A stretch of 64,000 nt of DNA, from assembly GCF_003269035.1 (NCBI RefSeq), contig NZ_QLTK01000006.1, forward strand, positions 62,001 to 126,000. The letters are read 5' to 3'. Below the pieces are notes generated by a model. It was not told the origin of the DNA. It ran no database searches and saw only the letters and a list, made by a program, of their open reading frames with translations. The position numbers and the translations under genes were made by a program. Position 1 is the first letter of the stretch. Each line of letters starts with the position of its first letter. Positions 47,013 through 56,274 of this stretch are shown in pieces. Source of the stretch: Paraburkholderia bryophila. GTDB lineage: Bacteria; Pseudomonadota; Gammaproteobacteria; Burkholderiales; Burkholderiaceae.

Positions 47013-48002
47013 ATGCCCATCGAAAAACTCCTTGTTCCGCTGCCGGCGGGCCTGAAAGTCTACGTTGAACGTCACGTATTCGATCCGGCCTTCGAGAGTG
47101 TCATTCTGATCAACGGTGCGCTGGCTACCACAGCCTCGTTCGGTCAGACAATCAAATATCTCGGCGAACGCTATAACCCTATCTGTTTTGATTTGCCTTA
47201 TGCCGGGCAATCGAAAACGCATAATAAATGCAGCTTCGTTCTATCTAAAGACGACGAAGTCGACATTCTGCTTTATCTAATACGCTTATTTGAACCGAGT
47301 TTTCTGTTATCGGTTTCCTGGGGCGGCGTGGCCTCGTTGCTGGCGCTGTCGCGGGAACGCACCAGTGTGAGGCGCGCGGTGATCGCTTCGTTCTCGCCGC
47401 GCCTGAACGAGGCGATGACCGCCTATGTCACCGCCGCGCGCGACTACATAGCGGCCGGCGAAAACCTGAAGGCCGCGCAACTGCTCAACGACACGGTGGG
47501 CAAGCATCTGTCGCGCATCATGAAGCTCTACAACTACCGCTATCTGACGACATTGCCGCGCGAAGAGCAGGAACAGGTGGCGTTTCACGTCGAGCAGATT
47601 CTGGCGATTCGTCCCGAGCAGTATCTGCATGAATTCCGCAATATCGATTGCGGGCTGAAGTTCATCAACGGCGATCTCGACGAATACACCACGCCCGAGG
47701 ACGCCCGTTCGTTGAGCATGCATCTGAAGCGCGCCGAGTTCGCGACGATCGGACAGGCCGGCCACTTTCTCGACCTCGAAGGCAAGCCGGCGCTGCGCCA
47801 GGTGCGCGCGGCGATTCTCGACTACTTCGGCCCGCCGCCGGTGCAGCGCGCGCTCGATTGCTTCGAGACGCTTGCCGCACGATCGTCCCTTTTGCCGGTG
47901 ACGCTGGCCCCCGTGGCTAACGTGACCGGCATGGCCAACATCGGCAACGCGGCGTTGCAGACAAGCGCCGATCACTCGTTCCAACAGGTCGAACTGCCAT
48001 GA
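47013..48002 (+). CDS. rhlA: RhlA, HAA synthase (3-(3-hydroxyalkanoyloxy)alkanoate synthase)
   Basis: A 329-residue alpha/beta hydrolase-fold acyltransferase that joins two 3-hydroxyacyl chains into the lipid part of rhamnolipids. The family segment INGALATTASFGQTIKYLGERYNPICFDLPYAGQS is clear. The nucleophile is Ser102 (SVSWGG), the position known in Pseudomonas RhlA. Asp in GDLDEYTTPEDA and His in GQAGHFLDLEG complete the triad. The C-terminus is about 35 residues longer than the Pseudomonas protein. First gene of the operon; overlaps the methyltransferase gene by ATGA. Confidence 0.93.
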   Translation: MPIEKLLVPLPAGLKVYVERHVFDPAFESVILINGALATTASFGQTIKYLGERYNPICFDLPYAGQSKTHNKCSFVLSKDDEVDILLYLIRLFEPSFLLSVSWGGVASLLALSRERTSVRRAVIASFSPRLNEAMTAYVTAARDYIAAGENLKAAQLLNDTVGKHLSRIMKLYNYRYLTTLPREEQEQVAFHVEQILAIRPEQYLHEFRNIDCGLKFINGDLDEYTTPEDARSLSMHLKRAEFATIGQAGHFLDLEGKPALRQVRAAILDYFGPPPVQRALDCFETLAARSSLLPVTLAPVANVTGMANIGNAALQTSADHSFQQVELP

Positions 48003-48568
48003 ATCTCGCTCAGAGCATTGCCATTGTCATGCCGTGGACGGCGTGGGTCGTGTATTGGATCGCGACGTCGAATCGCGTCAAGGCGACCGCGCGCAAGGAG
48101 GCCTCGCGCTCGCGCACATTGCAGTCGATTCCGCTGATTGCAGGCGGCGCGCTGATCGTGCTGCCGGACTTCAATCGCGCGGCGTGGTGGTTCGATCCGC
48201 AGTCGATCGGCGGCGTGCAACTCGCGGGTCTGGCCGTGCTGTTGGCCGGTCTGGCATTTTCCGTGTGGGCGCGGCTGCATCTCGGCACCAACTGGAGCGT
48301 ATCGGTCACGCTGAAGGAGGGGCACGAACTGGTGCGCAGCGGGCCCTATGCGTTGGTGCGTCATCCGATCTATACGGGCTGTCTGCTGGCGCTCGTCGGC
48401 GCGGCCATCATCGGCATGCAATGGCGCGGCGCGGCGGGGCTGTTGCTGATCTTCGCGTCGCTGGCGTACAAGGTTCGCGTCGAGGAGCGCTGGTTGACCG
48501 GTCATTTCGGCGGAGCATACGCTCAGTATCGCCGCGATGTGGCCGCCCTGATTCCCGGTCTCTTCTGA
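47999..48568 (+). CDS. Isoprenylcysteine carboxyl methyltransferase (ICMT)-family membrane protein
   Basis: A 189-residue integral membrane methyltransferase with about four to five helices. The family signature is GPYALVRHPIYTGCLLALVGAAI (RHPxYxG) and EERWLTGHFGGAYAQYRRDV near the end, which form the SAM site. In eukaryotes ICMT esterifies a lipid-linked carboxylate. Here it is translationally coupled to rhlA and ends 9 nt before rhlB, so methyl esterification of HAA or rhamnolipid carboxylates is a reasonable guess. Other roles, such as S-methylation, are possible. Confidence 0.85.
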   Translation: MNLAQSIAIVMPWTAWVVYWIATSNRVKATARKEASRSRTLQSIPLIAGGALIVLPDFNRAAWWFDPQSIGGVQLAGLAVLLAGLAFSVWARLHLGTNWSVSVTLKEGHELVRSGPYALVRHPIYTGCLLALVGAAIIGMQWRGAAGLLLIFASLAYKVRVEERWLTGHFGGAYAQYRRDVAALIPGLF

Positions 48569-48577
48569 GTTGCCGGT

Positions 48578-49903
48578 ATGACCAGAGTCATCATTACCGC
48601 GATCGGCTCGGCGGGCGACGTTCATCCGCTGCTCGGTATCGGCGCGGCTCTCGCAACGCGCGGGCACGAGATCGTTTTCTGCAGCCATCCGCCCTTCGAG
48701 GCGGCGGCACGGCGGCAAGGTTTCGCGTTCAGGCCGATCGGCACAGCGGACGAATACGCGGCGGCCATGGCGAACCCGGCGCTATGGAATCCGCGCACCT
48801 CGTTCCGCACGTTGTGGGCGGTGATTGCACCGACCTTGCAGCCGCATTTCCAGACGCTCGTGTCCCTGACCGACGACGACACGATTCTGGTCGGCACGCT
48901 GTGGGCGTTCTCCGCGCGGCTGATGCAGGAGTTGTATCGTGTGCCGCTGGTGTCGGTGCAGGTGTCGCCGTCCACCTTGCTGTCCGCGCATGCGCCGCCG
49001 ACGCATCCGCGTCTAACCATTCCGCGCGGTCTGCCGCTCGTCGTGAAGGCGGCGCTGCTGCGCGTGATCGAGCGGCAGGTGCTCGACAGGGTCTGCGGGC
49101 CGGCGCTGAATACGTTGCGCGCGCAACTGAGGCTGGCACCGGCCACCCGCATTTTCGGCCAGTGGCTTCACTCCACCGACGGCGTGCTGTGCCTTTTTCC
49201 CGAGTGGTTCGCGCGGCCGCAGCCGGACTGGCCGACGCCTCATCGGCTGAGCGGTTTTCCGCTCTTCAACGATACCGGCGAGCCGCCACCCGATTCGCAG
49301 CTGGACGAATTTCTGGCTGCCGGCGCGGGCGAGCGCCCCGTGGTGTTCACGCCCGGCTCGACGCTGATCGACCATGAGCGCTACGAAGACGCCGTGCGTA
49401 GCGCACTGCGTGAAAGCGGACTGCGCGGCGTGCTCCTGACGCCGCAAGCACCGGCGCCGAACGACGCGCAGTCCGCGCCGACCGTGCTTCTGAAGCGGCG
49501 CTACGTGCCCTTGCAGACGCTTCTGCCGCGCTGCCGGGCATTGGTGCATCACGGCGGCATCGGCACGGCGGCGCTGGCGTATGCCGCGGGTATCGCTCAG
49601 GTCGTCACGCCGTTCGCGCACGATCAGTTCGATAACGCGCAGCGGGTGGTGGCGAGCGGTTGCGGCGTGCGGCTCGACGGACCGTTGCACGCACAAGCGC
49701 TCGCGCGCGTCTTGAAGCAGGTGCTCGGCGATCCGTCGATCGCGACGCAATGCGGGCGTATGCAGGATCACCTGGCCGCGTCACCGGACGGCTGCGAGGC
49801 TGCCGCGCGCTTTGTCGAAGGGTTCATGCGCGGCGGTGCGCGCGTGCCGGGTCGCGAGCGTGTGTCCTCTTTCGCCATGGCGGCGAGCGGGCACGTCGTA
49901 TGA
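48578..49903 (+). CDS. rhlB: RhlB, rhamnosyltransferase 1 catalytic subunit
   Basis: A 441-residue GT-B glycosyltransferase that adds dTDP-L-rhamnose to HAA, making mono-rhamnolipid. The N-terminal acceptor domain opens ITAIGSAGDVHPLLGIGAALATRGHEIVF. The donor-binding loop is LVHHGGIGTAALAYAAGIAQVVTPFAHDQFDNAQRV, the UGT-like signature. The GSTLIDHERY segment aligns with the linker region. It overlaps the next gene by ATGA. Confidence 0.92.
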   Translation: MTRVIITAIGSAGDVHPLLGIGAALATRGHEIVFCSHPPFEAAARRQGFAFRPIGTADEYAAAMANPALWNPRTSFRTLWAVIAPTLQPHFQTLVSLTDDDTILVGTLWAFSARLMQELYRVPLVSVQVSPSTLLSAHAPPTHPRLTIPRGLPLVVKAALLRVIERQVLDRVCGPALNTLRAQLRLAPATRIFGQWLHSTDGVLCLFPEWFARPQPDWPTPHRLSGFPLFNDTGEPPPDSQLDEFLAAGAGERPVVFTPGSTLIDHERYEDAVRSALRESGLRGVLLTPQAPAPNDAQSAPTVLLKRRYVPLQTLLPRCRALVHHGGIGTAALAYAAGIAQVVTPFAHDQFDNAQRVVASGCGVRLDGPLHAQALARVLKQVLGDPSIATQCGRMQDHLAASPDGCEAAARFVEGFMRGGARVPGRERVSSFAMAASGHVV

Positions 49904-51525
49904 GCGCGGCCACGTCGAGGCCGCAAGGCTCGCGCTGGCTTGACGCGGAGCGGAAACCGGACCGCATGCCGGGCAACGTAGGCGATGCAGGCAGCGCGCC
50001 TCGCTTGCACGGCGCGCGGCTCGCGTTACTGACCTTCGCGCTTTCACTAGCGACCTTTATCGAAGTGCTGGATTCGACCGTGACCAACGTCGCGGTGCCC
50101 GCCATTTCCGGCGGTCTGGGCGTGTCCAACAGCCAGGGCACCTGGGTGATCAGTTCGTACTCGGTGGCCGCTGCGATTGCAGTGCCATTGACCGGTTGGC
50201 TCTCGCGACGACTCGGCGAAACGCGGCTGTTTCTCGCGGCCGTGATTCTGTTCACGCTGACCTCGCTGCTTTGCGGCGTGGCCGGCGACTTTCACCTGCT
50301 GGTGGTGTGTCGCGCGTTGCAAGGACTCTTTTCGGGGCCGATGGTGCCGCTGTCGCAAACCATTCTGTTACGCACCTTCCCACCCGACAAGCGGATCGTG
50401 GCGCTGGCACTGTGGGCGATGACGGTACTGCTCGCGCCGATTTTCGGTCCGGTGGTCGGCGGCTGGATTATCGATAACTTCTCGTGGCCGTGGATCTTCC
50501 TGATCAATCTGCCGATCGGCATCTTCTCGTTCGCGGTGTGCACGACGCTGCTGCGCGTCGACGCGCGCAACCCCGGCGCCGCCCGTGCCGCGCCGATCGA
50601 TCTGCCGGGTATCGTGCTGCTGATCATTGGCGTCGGGTCGTTGCAAGTGGTGCTCGACCTCGGCCACGACCGTGGCTGGTTCGATTCGCCGTTGATCCTG
50701 ACGCTGGCGATCGTCGCCGCGCTGGCAATCGTGTCGCTGCTGATCTGGGAAGCGGGCGAACGGCACCCGGTGATCGATCTGAGCCTGTTTCGCGATCGCA
50801 CGTTTTCGTTTTGCGTGTTGATCATCTCGCTCGGCATGATGAGCTTTTCCGTGGTCGGCGTGATCTTTCCGCTGTGGCTGCAGGCCGTGATGGGCTATAC
50901 CGCGTATCAGGCGGGGCTCGCCACCGCGCCGCTCGGTGTGCTGGCGTTGGTGTTCTCGATACTGGTCGGCATCTACGCGGCGCGTTTCGACGCCCGCGTG
51001 CTCGCCACGTTCGGCTTTCTCGTGTTTGCGGCCGTGCTGTGGTGGGACGCGCATTTCACACTGACCATGACGTTCACGCAGATCATCACGCCGGGCCTGA
51101 TCCAGGGCATCGGTCTGCCGTGCTTCTTCATTCCGCTCACGGCCGCGACGCTGTCGCGTGTCTCCGACGACAAACTCGCCGCCGCCTCCAGCCTGTCGAA
51201 CTTTTTGCGGACGCTATCGGCGGCGTTCGGCACGGCGATGAGCGTCACGCTATGGGACAACCGCGCGCTGTATCACTACGACGTCGTCGCGCAGTCCGTG
51301 ACGAAAGCGTCGGGCAATACGCAGCGTTTCGTGCAGAGCCTGCACGGCATGGGGATCGACGGTGCGCGCGAACTCGCCACCTTGCATCACGTAGTGCAGC
51401 AACAGGCCTACATGATGGCGACCGGCGATATGTTCCAGATGGCGAGCGTCACCTGTCTCGTGCTCGCCGCGATGATGTGGCTCACCCGCCCGAAGCGGGG
51501 TGCGGCCATGACCATGGGGCACTGA
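49900..51525 (+). CDS. emrB: EmrB/QacA-type MFS exporter (DHA2, 14 helices)
   Basis: A 541-residue drug/H+ antiporter-type carrier. The helices start TFIEVLDSTVTNVAVPAISGGLGVSNSQGTWVISSYSVAAAIAVPLTGWLSRRLGETR, which is the DHA2 motif D1 and motif A region. ATG 49900 overlaps the rhlB stop (ATGA) and was preferred to a longer upstream frame. In Burkholderia rhl clusters this gene, with NodT and EmrA, is thought to export rhamnolipids; here the set is complete. Confidence 0.9.
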   Translation: MSAATSRPQGSRWLDAERKPDRMPGNVGDAGSAPRLHGARLALLTFALSLATFIEVLDSTVTNVAVPAISGGLGVSNSQGTWVISSYSVAAAIAVPLTGWLSRRLGETRLFLAAVILFTLTSLLCGVAGDFHLLVVCRALQGLFSGPMVPLSQTILLRTFPPDKRIVALALWAMTVLLAPIFGPVVGGWIIDNFSWPWIFLINLPIGIFSFAVCTTLLRVDARNPGAARAAPIDLPGIVLLIIGVGSLQVVLDLGHDRGWFDSPLILTLAIVAALAIVSLLIWEAGERHPVIDLSLFRDRTFSFCVLIISLGMMSFSVVGVIFPLWLQAVMGYTAYQAGLATAPLGVLALVFSILVGIYAARFDARVLATFGFLVFAAVLWWDAHFTLTMTFTQIITPGLIQGIGLPCFFIPLTAATLSRVSDDKLAAASSLSNFLRTLSAAFGTAMSVTLWDNRALYHYDVVAQSVTKASGNTQRFVQSLHGMGIDGARELATLHHVVQQQAYMMATGDMFQMASVTCLVLAAMMWLTRPKRGAAMTMGH

Positions 51526-51535
51526 GGAGATCGCG

Positions 51536-52522
51536 ATGACGACGCTGGGCGCACTGATCGTGCTGTTTCATCCGAGCGACGAGCAACTCGCGCGCGCTGT
51601 GGCCATGCGTCACCTGTGCGATCGCTTGCTGGTGGTCGACAACTCGCCGCAGCCCGATCCGCGCGCGGCGTCGTTGCTGAAAGAGGTGGGCGTCGCGCTG
51701 TTGCACCATGGCAACCGCCACGGTATCGCCGGAGCCTTCAATGGCGGCCTGCACGCGCTGTTCGAGCAAGGCGTGGATGCGGTCGCACTGTTCGATCAGG
51801 ACTCGGAGACCCCCGCCGACTATTTCACGGTGATGCGCGAACGTTGCGCGCTGCTCGGCGGCCACGCGTATTTATTGGGCCCGCGTATCTTCGACGAAAA
51901 CGACCAGCGCTTCCTGCCCGAACTCGCCACCAGCGGCCTCGCGGTCGAACGGCTGTCGGTGCGCGCCGACGCCGCCTTGCAACGCTGCGCGTTTCTGATC
52001 TCGTCGGGCTGCGTGATTTCGCGTGATGCGTTCTCGCGCCTTGGCCGTTTCGACGAGGCGCTGTTCATCGACCATGTCGATACCGAATACTGTCTGCGCG
52101 CGTTGTTGCGCAACGTGCCTCTGTACGTGGTGCCGCAACTGGTGCTGTCGCATCGGATCGGCGCGCGGCGCCGTCACAAACTGGGCGCATTCGAAATGAC
52201 GACGATGAATCATCCCGGCTTTCGCCGCTATTACAGCGCGCGCAACGCGATGCAACTGGCGCTGCAATACGGACTGCGTTTGCCCGTTGCCGTCGTGCCG
52301 AATCTGCTGACGTTGTGGCAGATCGTACAGATCGTGCTGGCCGAGCACGACAAGCTGGCGAAGCTCGATGCGATTGCATTAGGCCTGTGGGACGGTCTGT
52401 TCGGGCACATGGGACCGCTCGAACAAACGCGTCCACGGCTCGCGGCCAAGGCGGCGCGGGCGCGCGCTGCGCTTACACCGGCCGCGAGCGAGCGCGCGTT
52501 GCACCAGCCGCGCCATTCCTGA
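51536..52522 (+). CDS. rhlC: RhlC, rhamnosyltransferase 2
   Basis: A 328-residue GT2-like glycosyltransferase that adds the second rhamnose to give di-rhamnolipid. Motifs include LLVVDNSPQPDP, the donor/metal-site ALFDQDSETP, and EALFIDHVDTEYCLRALL with the acceptor-side Asp. C-terminal hydrophobic helices follow. It starts 10 nt after the EmrB-like gene. Its presence means the strain should make di-rhamnolipids. Confidence 0.9.
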   Translation: MTTLGALIVLFHPSDEQLARAVAMRHLCDRLLVVDNSPQPDPRAASLLKEVGVALLHHGNRHGIAGAFNGGLHALFEQGVDAVALFDQDSETPADYFTVMRERCALLGGHAYLLGPRIFDENDQRFLPELATSGLAVERLSVRADAALQRCAFLISSGCVISRDAFSRLGRFDEALFIDHVDTEYCLRALLRNVPLYVVPQLVLSHRIGARRRHKLGAFEMTTMNHPGFRRYYSARNAMQLALQYGLRLPVAVVPNLLTLWQIVQIVLAEHDKLAKLDAIALGLWDGLFGHMGPLEQTRPRLAAKAARARAALTPAASERALHQPRHS

Positions 52523-52542
52523 CGCGCCGCGAGACGCACGAC

Positions 52543-54090
52543 ATGAGCCCACGCTTGCGAAACCTCGTCTTCACGCGAAATGCGTTGCCGCTGCTGCTTG
52601 CCGCGGCGCTCTACGGCTGCGTGAGCGATAGCGGCCTGCACACGAACGTGGCGCCGCTCACACCGTCCGCCGATGCGCTCGCGCACACCGTAGGCCCCGG
52701 CGCGAACGGCGCGTGGCCCGCGCCCGATTGGGTCAGGCGCTACAACGATCCGCAACTGAACCAACTCGTCGCCGAAGCGTTGCAGAACAATCCCGATCTA
52801 CAGATCGCCAGGGCGCGAGTCGGCGGAGCGCAGGCGCAGCTGGAGCAGTTCGCGTCGCTGACCGGCTTGACCGGCACGGCAGTGGCGTCGGTCAGCAAAA
52901 CCCGGCTGCCGCAGCCGGACAACGTGGCCAACGTGTCGGTCGGCGGCCAGCAGATTCCGGTGCAACTGTTCAACGATTCGACGGTGTCGCCGTCTGCGGT
53001 GATCGCCGGGTTGAGTTATCAGCTCGATCTGTGGGGCAAGAATGCCGCGCTGACACGCAGTCTGTTATCCACGCGCGACGCCGCTCGCATCGACGCGGAA
53101 CAGGCGCGCCTCACGCTGACAGTCGCATTGGTGACGCTCTACTGTGAACTCGACCGCGCATTCGCGATGCAGGAAATCCTGTTGCAAAAGCAACAGGCCG
53201 CGGACCACGTCGACGCTGTGCTGCGCGAGCGCGGCGCGCGCGGGATCGACAACGCGTACGACGCGGCCGATGCCTCGCTCAAGCGCAGCCGCCTTGCGTC
53301 GCAGCAGGCGCTCAACGGCGAGCGTATCCAGTCGACCGAGTTGCAGATCGGTGTGTTGACGGGGCGTGGTCCGGAGCGCGGTTTGTCTTTGCGTCGTCCG
53401 CGACTTGCCGCGACGGCTGACACGCCGTTGCCCGCGCAACTACCGGTCGATCTGCTAGGCCGCCGTCCCGACATCGTGGCGGCGCGGTTGCGGGCCGAAG
53501 CGGCGCTCGCGAATACCGAGGCCACACGTGCGCAGTTTTATCCCGACGTGAACCTGGTGGCGTTCGCCGGGCTCACGGCGTTGACGCCGGCCGCTCTGTT
53601 CTCGCGTGCCGCGCTGACCGGTTCGGTGGGGCCGGCCATTTCGCTGCCGATCTTCGACAGAACGCGGTTGCGCGCGCAACTCGGCGGCGACTATGCCAAT
53701 GTCGATGCAGCCGTAGGCCTCTATAACAAAACCATCGACCAGGCGCTCGGCGAAGTCGCCCAGCGGCTCACCTCGCTGCGCACCGTCGACACGCTCGCGC
53801 TCGAACAGGCGCACGCGGTGGACGCGGCCTCGCGCATCGTCGCGATTGCGGAGGAGCGGCACCGGCGCGGGATCGGCATGCAGAAGGACGTGACGCTCGC
53901 GGATCTGTCGCTGCTCGACGAGCGCGCGCAGCAGGTCGATCTGCGAGGCCGCCGCCGCTTGCTGCAAGTGGCGCTGGTCGGCGCGCTCGGCGGCGGTTTC
54001 GACGAACGCAACGTGGCCGGCGCACCGATCGCGCATTCGCAAGCGGCCTTTTTCTCCCACGCACGCATCATGGACACGCACTTCGATTGA
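52543..54090 (+). CDS. NodT/OprM-family outer-membrane efflux lipoprotein
   Basis: A 515-residue TolC-like channel. A lipobox LYGC makes it an outer-membrane lipoprotein (MSPRLRNLVFTRNALPLLLAAALYGC). The two OEP repeats are visible: APDWVRRYNDPQLNQLVAEALQNNPDLQIARARVGGAQAQLEQF, and ADTPLPAQLPVDLLGRRPDIVAARLRAEAALANTEATRAQFYPDVNLVAFAG, the hallmark of NodT-type factors. ATG 52543 is the start at the signal peptide. It ends directly before emrA. Confidence 0.9.
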   Translation: MSPRLRNLVFTRNALPLLLAAALYGCVSDSGLHTNVAPLTPSADALAHTVGPGANGAWPAPDWVRRYNDPQLNQLVAEALQNNPDLQIARARVGGAQAQLEQFASLTGLTGTAVASVSKTRLPQPDNVANVSVGGQQIPVQLFNDSTVSPSAVIAGLSYQLDLWGKNAALTRSLLSTRDAARIDAEQARLTLTVALVTLYCELDRAFAMQEILLQKQQAADHVDAVLRERGARGIDNAYDAADASLKRSRLASQQALNGERIQSTELQIGVLTGRGPERGLSLRRPRLAATADTPLPAQLPVDLLGRRPDIVAARLRAEAALANTEATRAQFYPDVNLVAFAGLTALTPAALFSRAALTGSVGPAISLPIFDRTRLRAQLGGDYANVDAAVGLYNKTIDQALGEVAQRLTSLRTVDTLALEQAHAVDAASRIVAIAEERHRRGIGMQKDVTLADLSLLDERAQQVDLRGRRRLLQVALVGALGGGFDERNVAGAPIAHSQAAFFSHARIMDTHFD

Positions 54091-55329
54091 ATGCACAACG
54101 ATAAACAGGCACAGCATGCCGCCGGCTGGACGCAGGAACAGCCCGACGCGGCCAGCATGGCGGACCATGCGGAAACGCTGCACGACCGCAAACGTGCGGG
54201 TCGACGGCGCCGTTTCGCCATGTTCTTCGGCGCGGTCGCGCTCGCCGGCGCGGTGTGGCTCACGTATTGGGGATTGAGCGCACGCTTCTACGAGGAGACC
54301 GACGACGCCTACGTGGCCGGCAACATCGTGCAGATCGCGGCGCAGATACCGGGCACCGTGACGGATATTCTGGTGGACAACACGCGCCAGGTCCGTGCCG
54401 GTCAGCCACTCGTCAAGCTCGACGATACCGAGGCGGCCGCCGCATTCGCGCAGGCTCGCGCGCAACTGACGCTGGCCGTGCGTCAGGTGGCGAACGCCAC
54501 GATCTCGCGCAAGCTGTACGTGCAAGCCATCGACGCGCGCCGCGCCGAACTCGCCCTGGCGCAACGCGCGCTCGCCGCGCGCGACCATGCGTCGGTCGAA
54601 GTCGTGTCGCCGGAAGAACTGGCGCGCGCCAAGGAGACGGTGGCGGTCGCGCAGGCGAACCTCGCGTCCGCGCAGGTACAACTCGACGCCGCGCGTGCGC
54701 TGGGCGGCAAAGTCCCGATTGAATCGAGCCCGACGGTGTTGCAGGCCGCCGCGCAATTTCGGCTCGCTTACCGCAATGTTCAGCGCACGACCGTGGTGTC
54801 GCCGGTGGACGGCACGGTCGGTCAGCGTTCGGTGCAGATCGGGCAGCAGGTTGGGCCGGGGCTCGCGCTGATGTCGATCGTTCCGCTCGAACGCCTGTGG
54901 GTCGAGGCCAACTTCAAGGAAGGGCAGATTCGCAGCATGCGGGTGGGGCAGCCGGTGCGTATCGTGTCGGACGTGTACGGCTCGCAAGTGGTGTATCGCG
55001 GCCATGTGGAAGGCTTTTCGGCGGGGACGGGCAGCGCGTTTTCGATGCTGCCGTCGCAGAACGCCGCCGGCAACTGGATCAAGGTCGTGCAGCGCGTGCC
55101 GATCGTGATTTCGCTGGATGCGGCGGAACTGGCCGCGCATCCGTTGCGGCTGGGTTTGTCGATGCAGGTGTCGGTGGATACGCACCAGCGCGGCGGTCAT
55201 CTGATCGGCAACGACACGCCGGCGGCGACACAGACCACCCGCGTGCGCGATAACGTTTCGCGCGATGCCGACGCATTGATCGCGCGGATCATCAGGGAGA
55301 ACAGCGACCGCGGCGGCGCAGCCGATTAG
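54091..55329 (+). CDS. emrA: EmrA-like membrane-fusion (periplasmic adaptor) protein
   Basis: A 412-residue HlyD/EmrA family adaptor. A single N-terminal membrane helix (RRRFAMFFGAVALAGAVWLTYWG) is followed by a biotinyl-lipoyl domain (TDDAYVAGNIVQIAAQIPGTVTDILVDNTRQVRAGQPLVKLDDTEA) and long coiled-coil hairpin (residues 125-200). The start follows the NodT stop without gap. It links the EmrB-type pump to the NodT channel. The stop codon abuts the stop of the convergent YkgJ gene. Confidence 0.92.
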   Translation: MHNDKQAQHAAGWTQEQPDAASMADHAETLHDRKRAGRRRRFAMFFGAVALAGAVWLTYWGLSARFYEETDDAYVAGNIVQIAAQIPGTVTDILVDNTRQVRAGQPLVKLDDTEAAAAFAQARAQLTLAVRQVANATISRKLYVQAIDARRAELALAQRALAARDHASVEVVSPEELARAKETVAVAQANLASAQVQLDAARALGGKVPIESSPTVLQAAAQFRLAYRNVQRTTVVSPVDGTVGQRSVQIGQQVGPGLALMSIVPLERLWVEANFKEGQIRSMRVGQPVRIVSDVYGSQVVYRGHVEGFSAGTGSAFSMLPSQNAAGNWIKVVQRVPIVISLDAAELAAHPLRLGLSMQVSVDTHQRGGHLIGNDTPAATQTTRVRDNVSRDADALIARIIRENSDRGGAAD

Positions 55330-56274
55330 TTAGCGCTCCGCGCCGGACAGGTAGGCTTCGACGCGTAAGGCGAAGGCCGTGTTTTCGTTGCGGCGCTGTG
55401 TTGGCGCAGTCAGCAGCGTTCTGGCGCGTTGAAAAGCGTTGGCGAAACCACGCAATTCCTGCGTGACCGGACGATCGTCGAGCCGACGGCGCAGCAACGC
55501 TTGCGCGACGCGGCGTTCGATCAACGCGAGTTGACTGTCGACATAGTCGAGGCACCATTCACGGCAGCGCACTGACGCGCCCGCTACGGCCAACAGCGCC
55601 GGCACGATCGAAATCGTCAGGGAGCCGCCGGCGGGAATGCGCGCCAACGCGGCGGGCGATTCGAACGGATCTTGACGCAGCGAGTCGAACACGGCGCGAC
55701 CCCACATCGTCTTTTCCTGTTCGAGTGCGTGGCGGCGGCGCGCCAACGCGCTTTGAGCGCTCGCGTCTTCGATGCGGCCCTCGGCGACCAGCAGCGTCGC
55801 GTCAGCGCGTGGTCCTTGCTGAATGCAATCGGCGCCGAGATAGAGCGCGCTTTGATTGCGCCCAGCCAGCACCAGATGCTGCAGCGTGTCCGGCACGAGC
55901 GGATCGAGCGGGACCACTTCGCACGTGACGGGTTTGCCCCTCAGGTGGATGCCGCAGCGTCCGTCGTCTTCGAGCGCAGGGCAGCGCGCCAGAGACGGAT
56001 AGTCATAGCCCTGCGTGACGATGCTGAAGGTATCGCCGGCATCATGCAGCAACGTCTGCGCTAGCGACGCGAACGCGGCCGCGTCCGTTTCGTCGAGCAC
56101 GCTTTCGTGTCGACCCGCACGCAGCCGTTCGCCGGCCCGCCTGCGCGGCACGCGGCCAATCGCCAGACAACCGACGAACAGATCACGATGCCGGAACAGC
56201 TCCGGCAACGTCATTGCCGGGGGGCTATTGCAGCATTTGCCGCACGCCGAGCACGCGAACGAGAAGGTATTCAC
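55330..56274 (-). CDS. YkgJ-family cysteine-cluster protein
   Basis: A 314-residue protein with an N-terminal CxxCGxCC motif (FACSACGKCC) and more cysteines later (CPALEDDGRCGIHLRGKPVTCE), expected to bind zinc or an iron-sulfur cluster. Its family includes the flagellin lysine methylase FliB and YkgJ, mostly unstudied. I start it at GTG 56274, which overlaps the upstream stop as GTGA; a longer frame from 56364 would overlap 94 nt of the next gene. Last gene of the sulfatase operon. Confidence 0.8.
   Translation of the reverse strand: MNTFSFACSACGKCCNSPPAMTLPELFRHRDLFVGCLAIGRVPRRRAGERLRAGRHESVLDETDAAAFASLAQTLLHDAGDTFSIVTQGYDYPSLARCPALEDDGRCGIHLRGKPVTCEVVPLDPLVPDTLQHLVLAGRNQSALYLGADCIQQGPRADATLLVAEGRIEDASAQSALARRRHALEQEKTMWGRAVFDSLRQDPFESPAALARIPAGGSLTISIVPALLAVAGASVRCREWCLDYVDSQLALIERRVAQALLRRRLDDRPVTQELRGFANAFQRARTLLTAPTQRRNENTAFALRVEAYLSGAER

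Noticed and set aside
46792..47055. 87-codon frame in the rhl leader
   Set aside because: Overlaps the rhlA start in another frame, has arginine-rich noise composition and covers the stem-loop.
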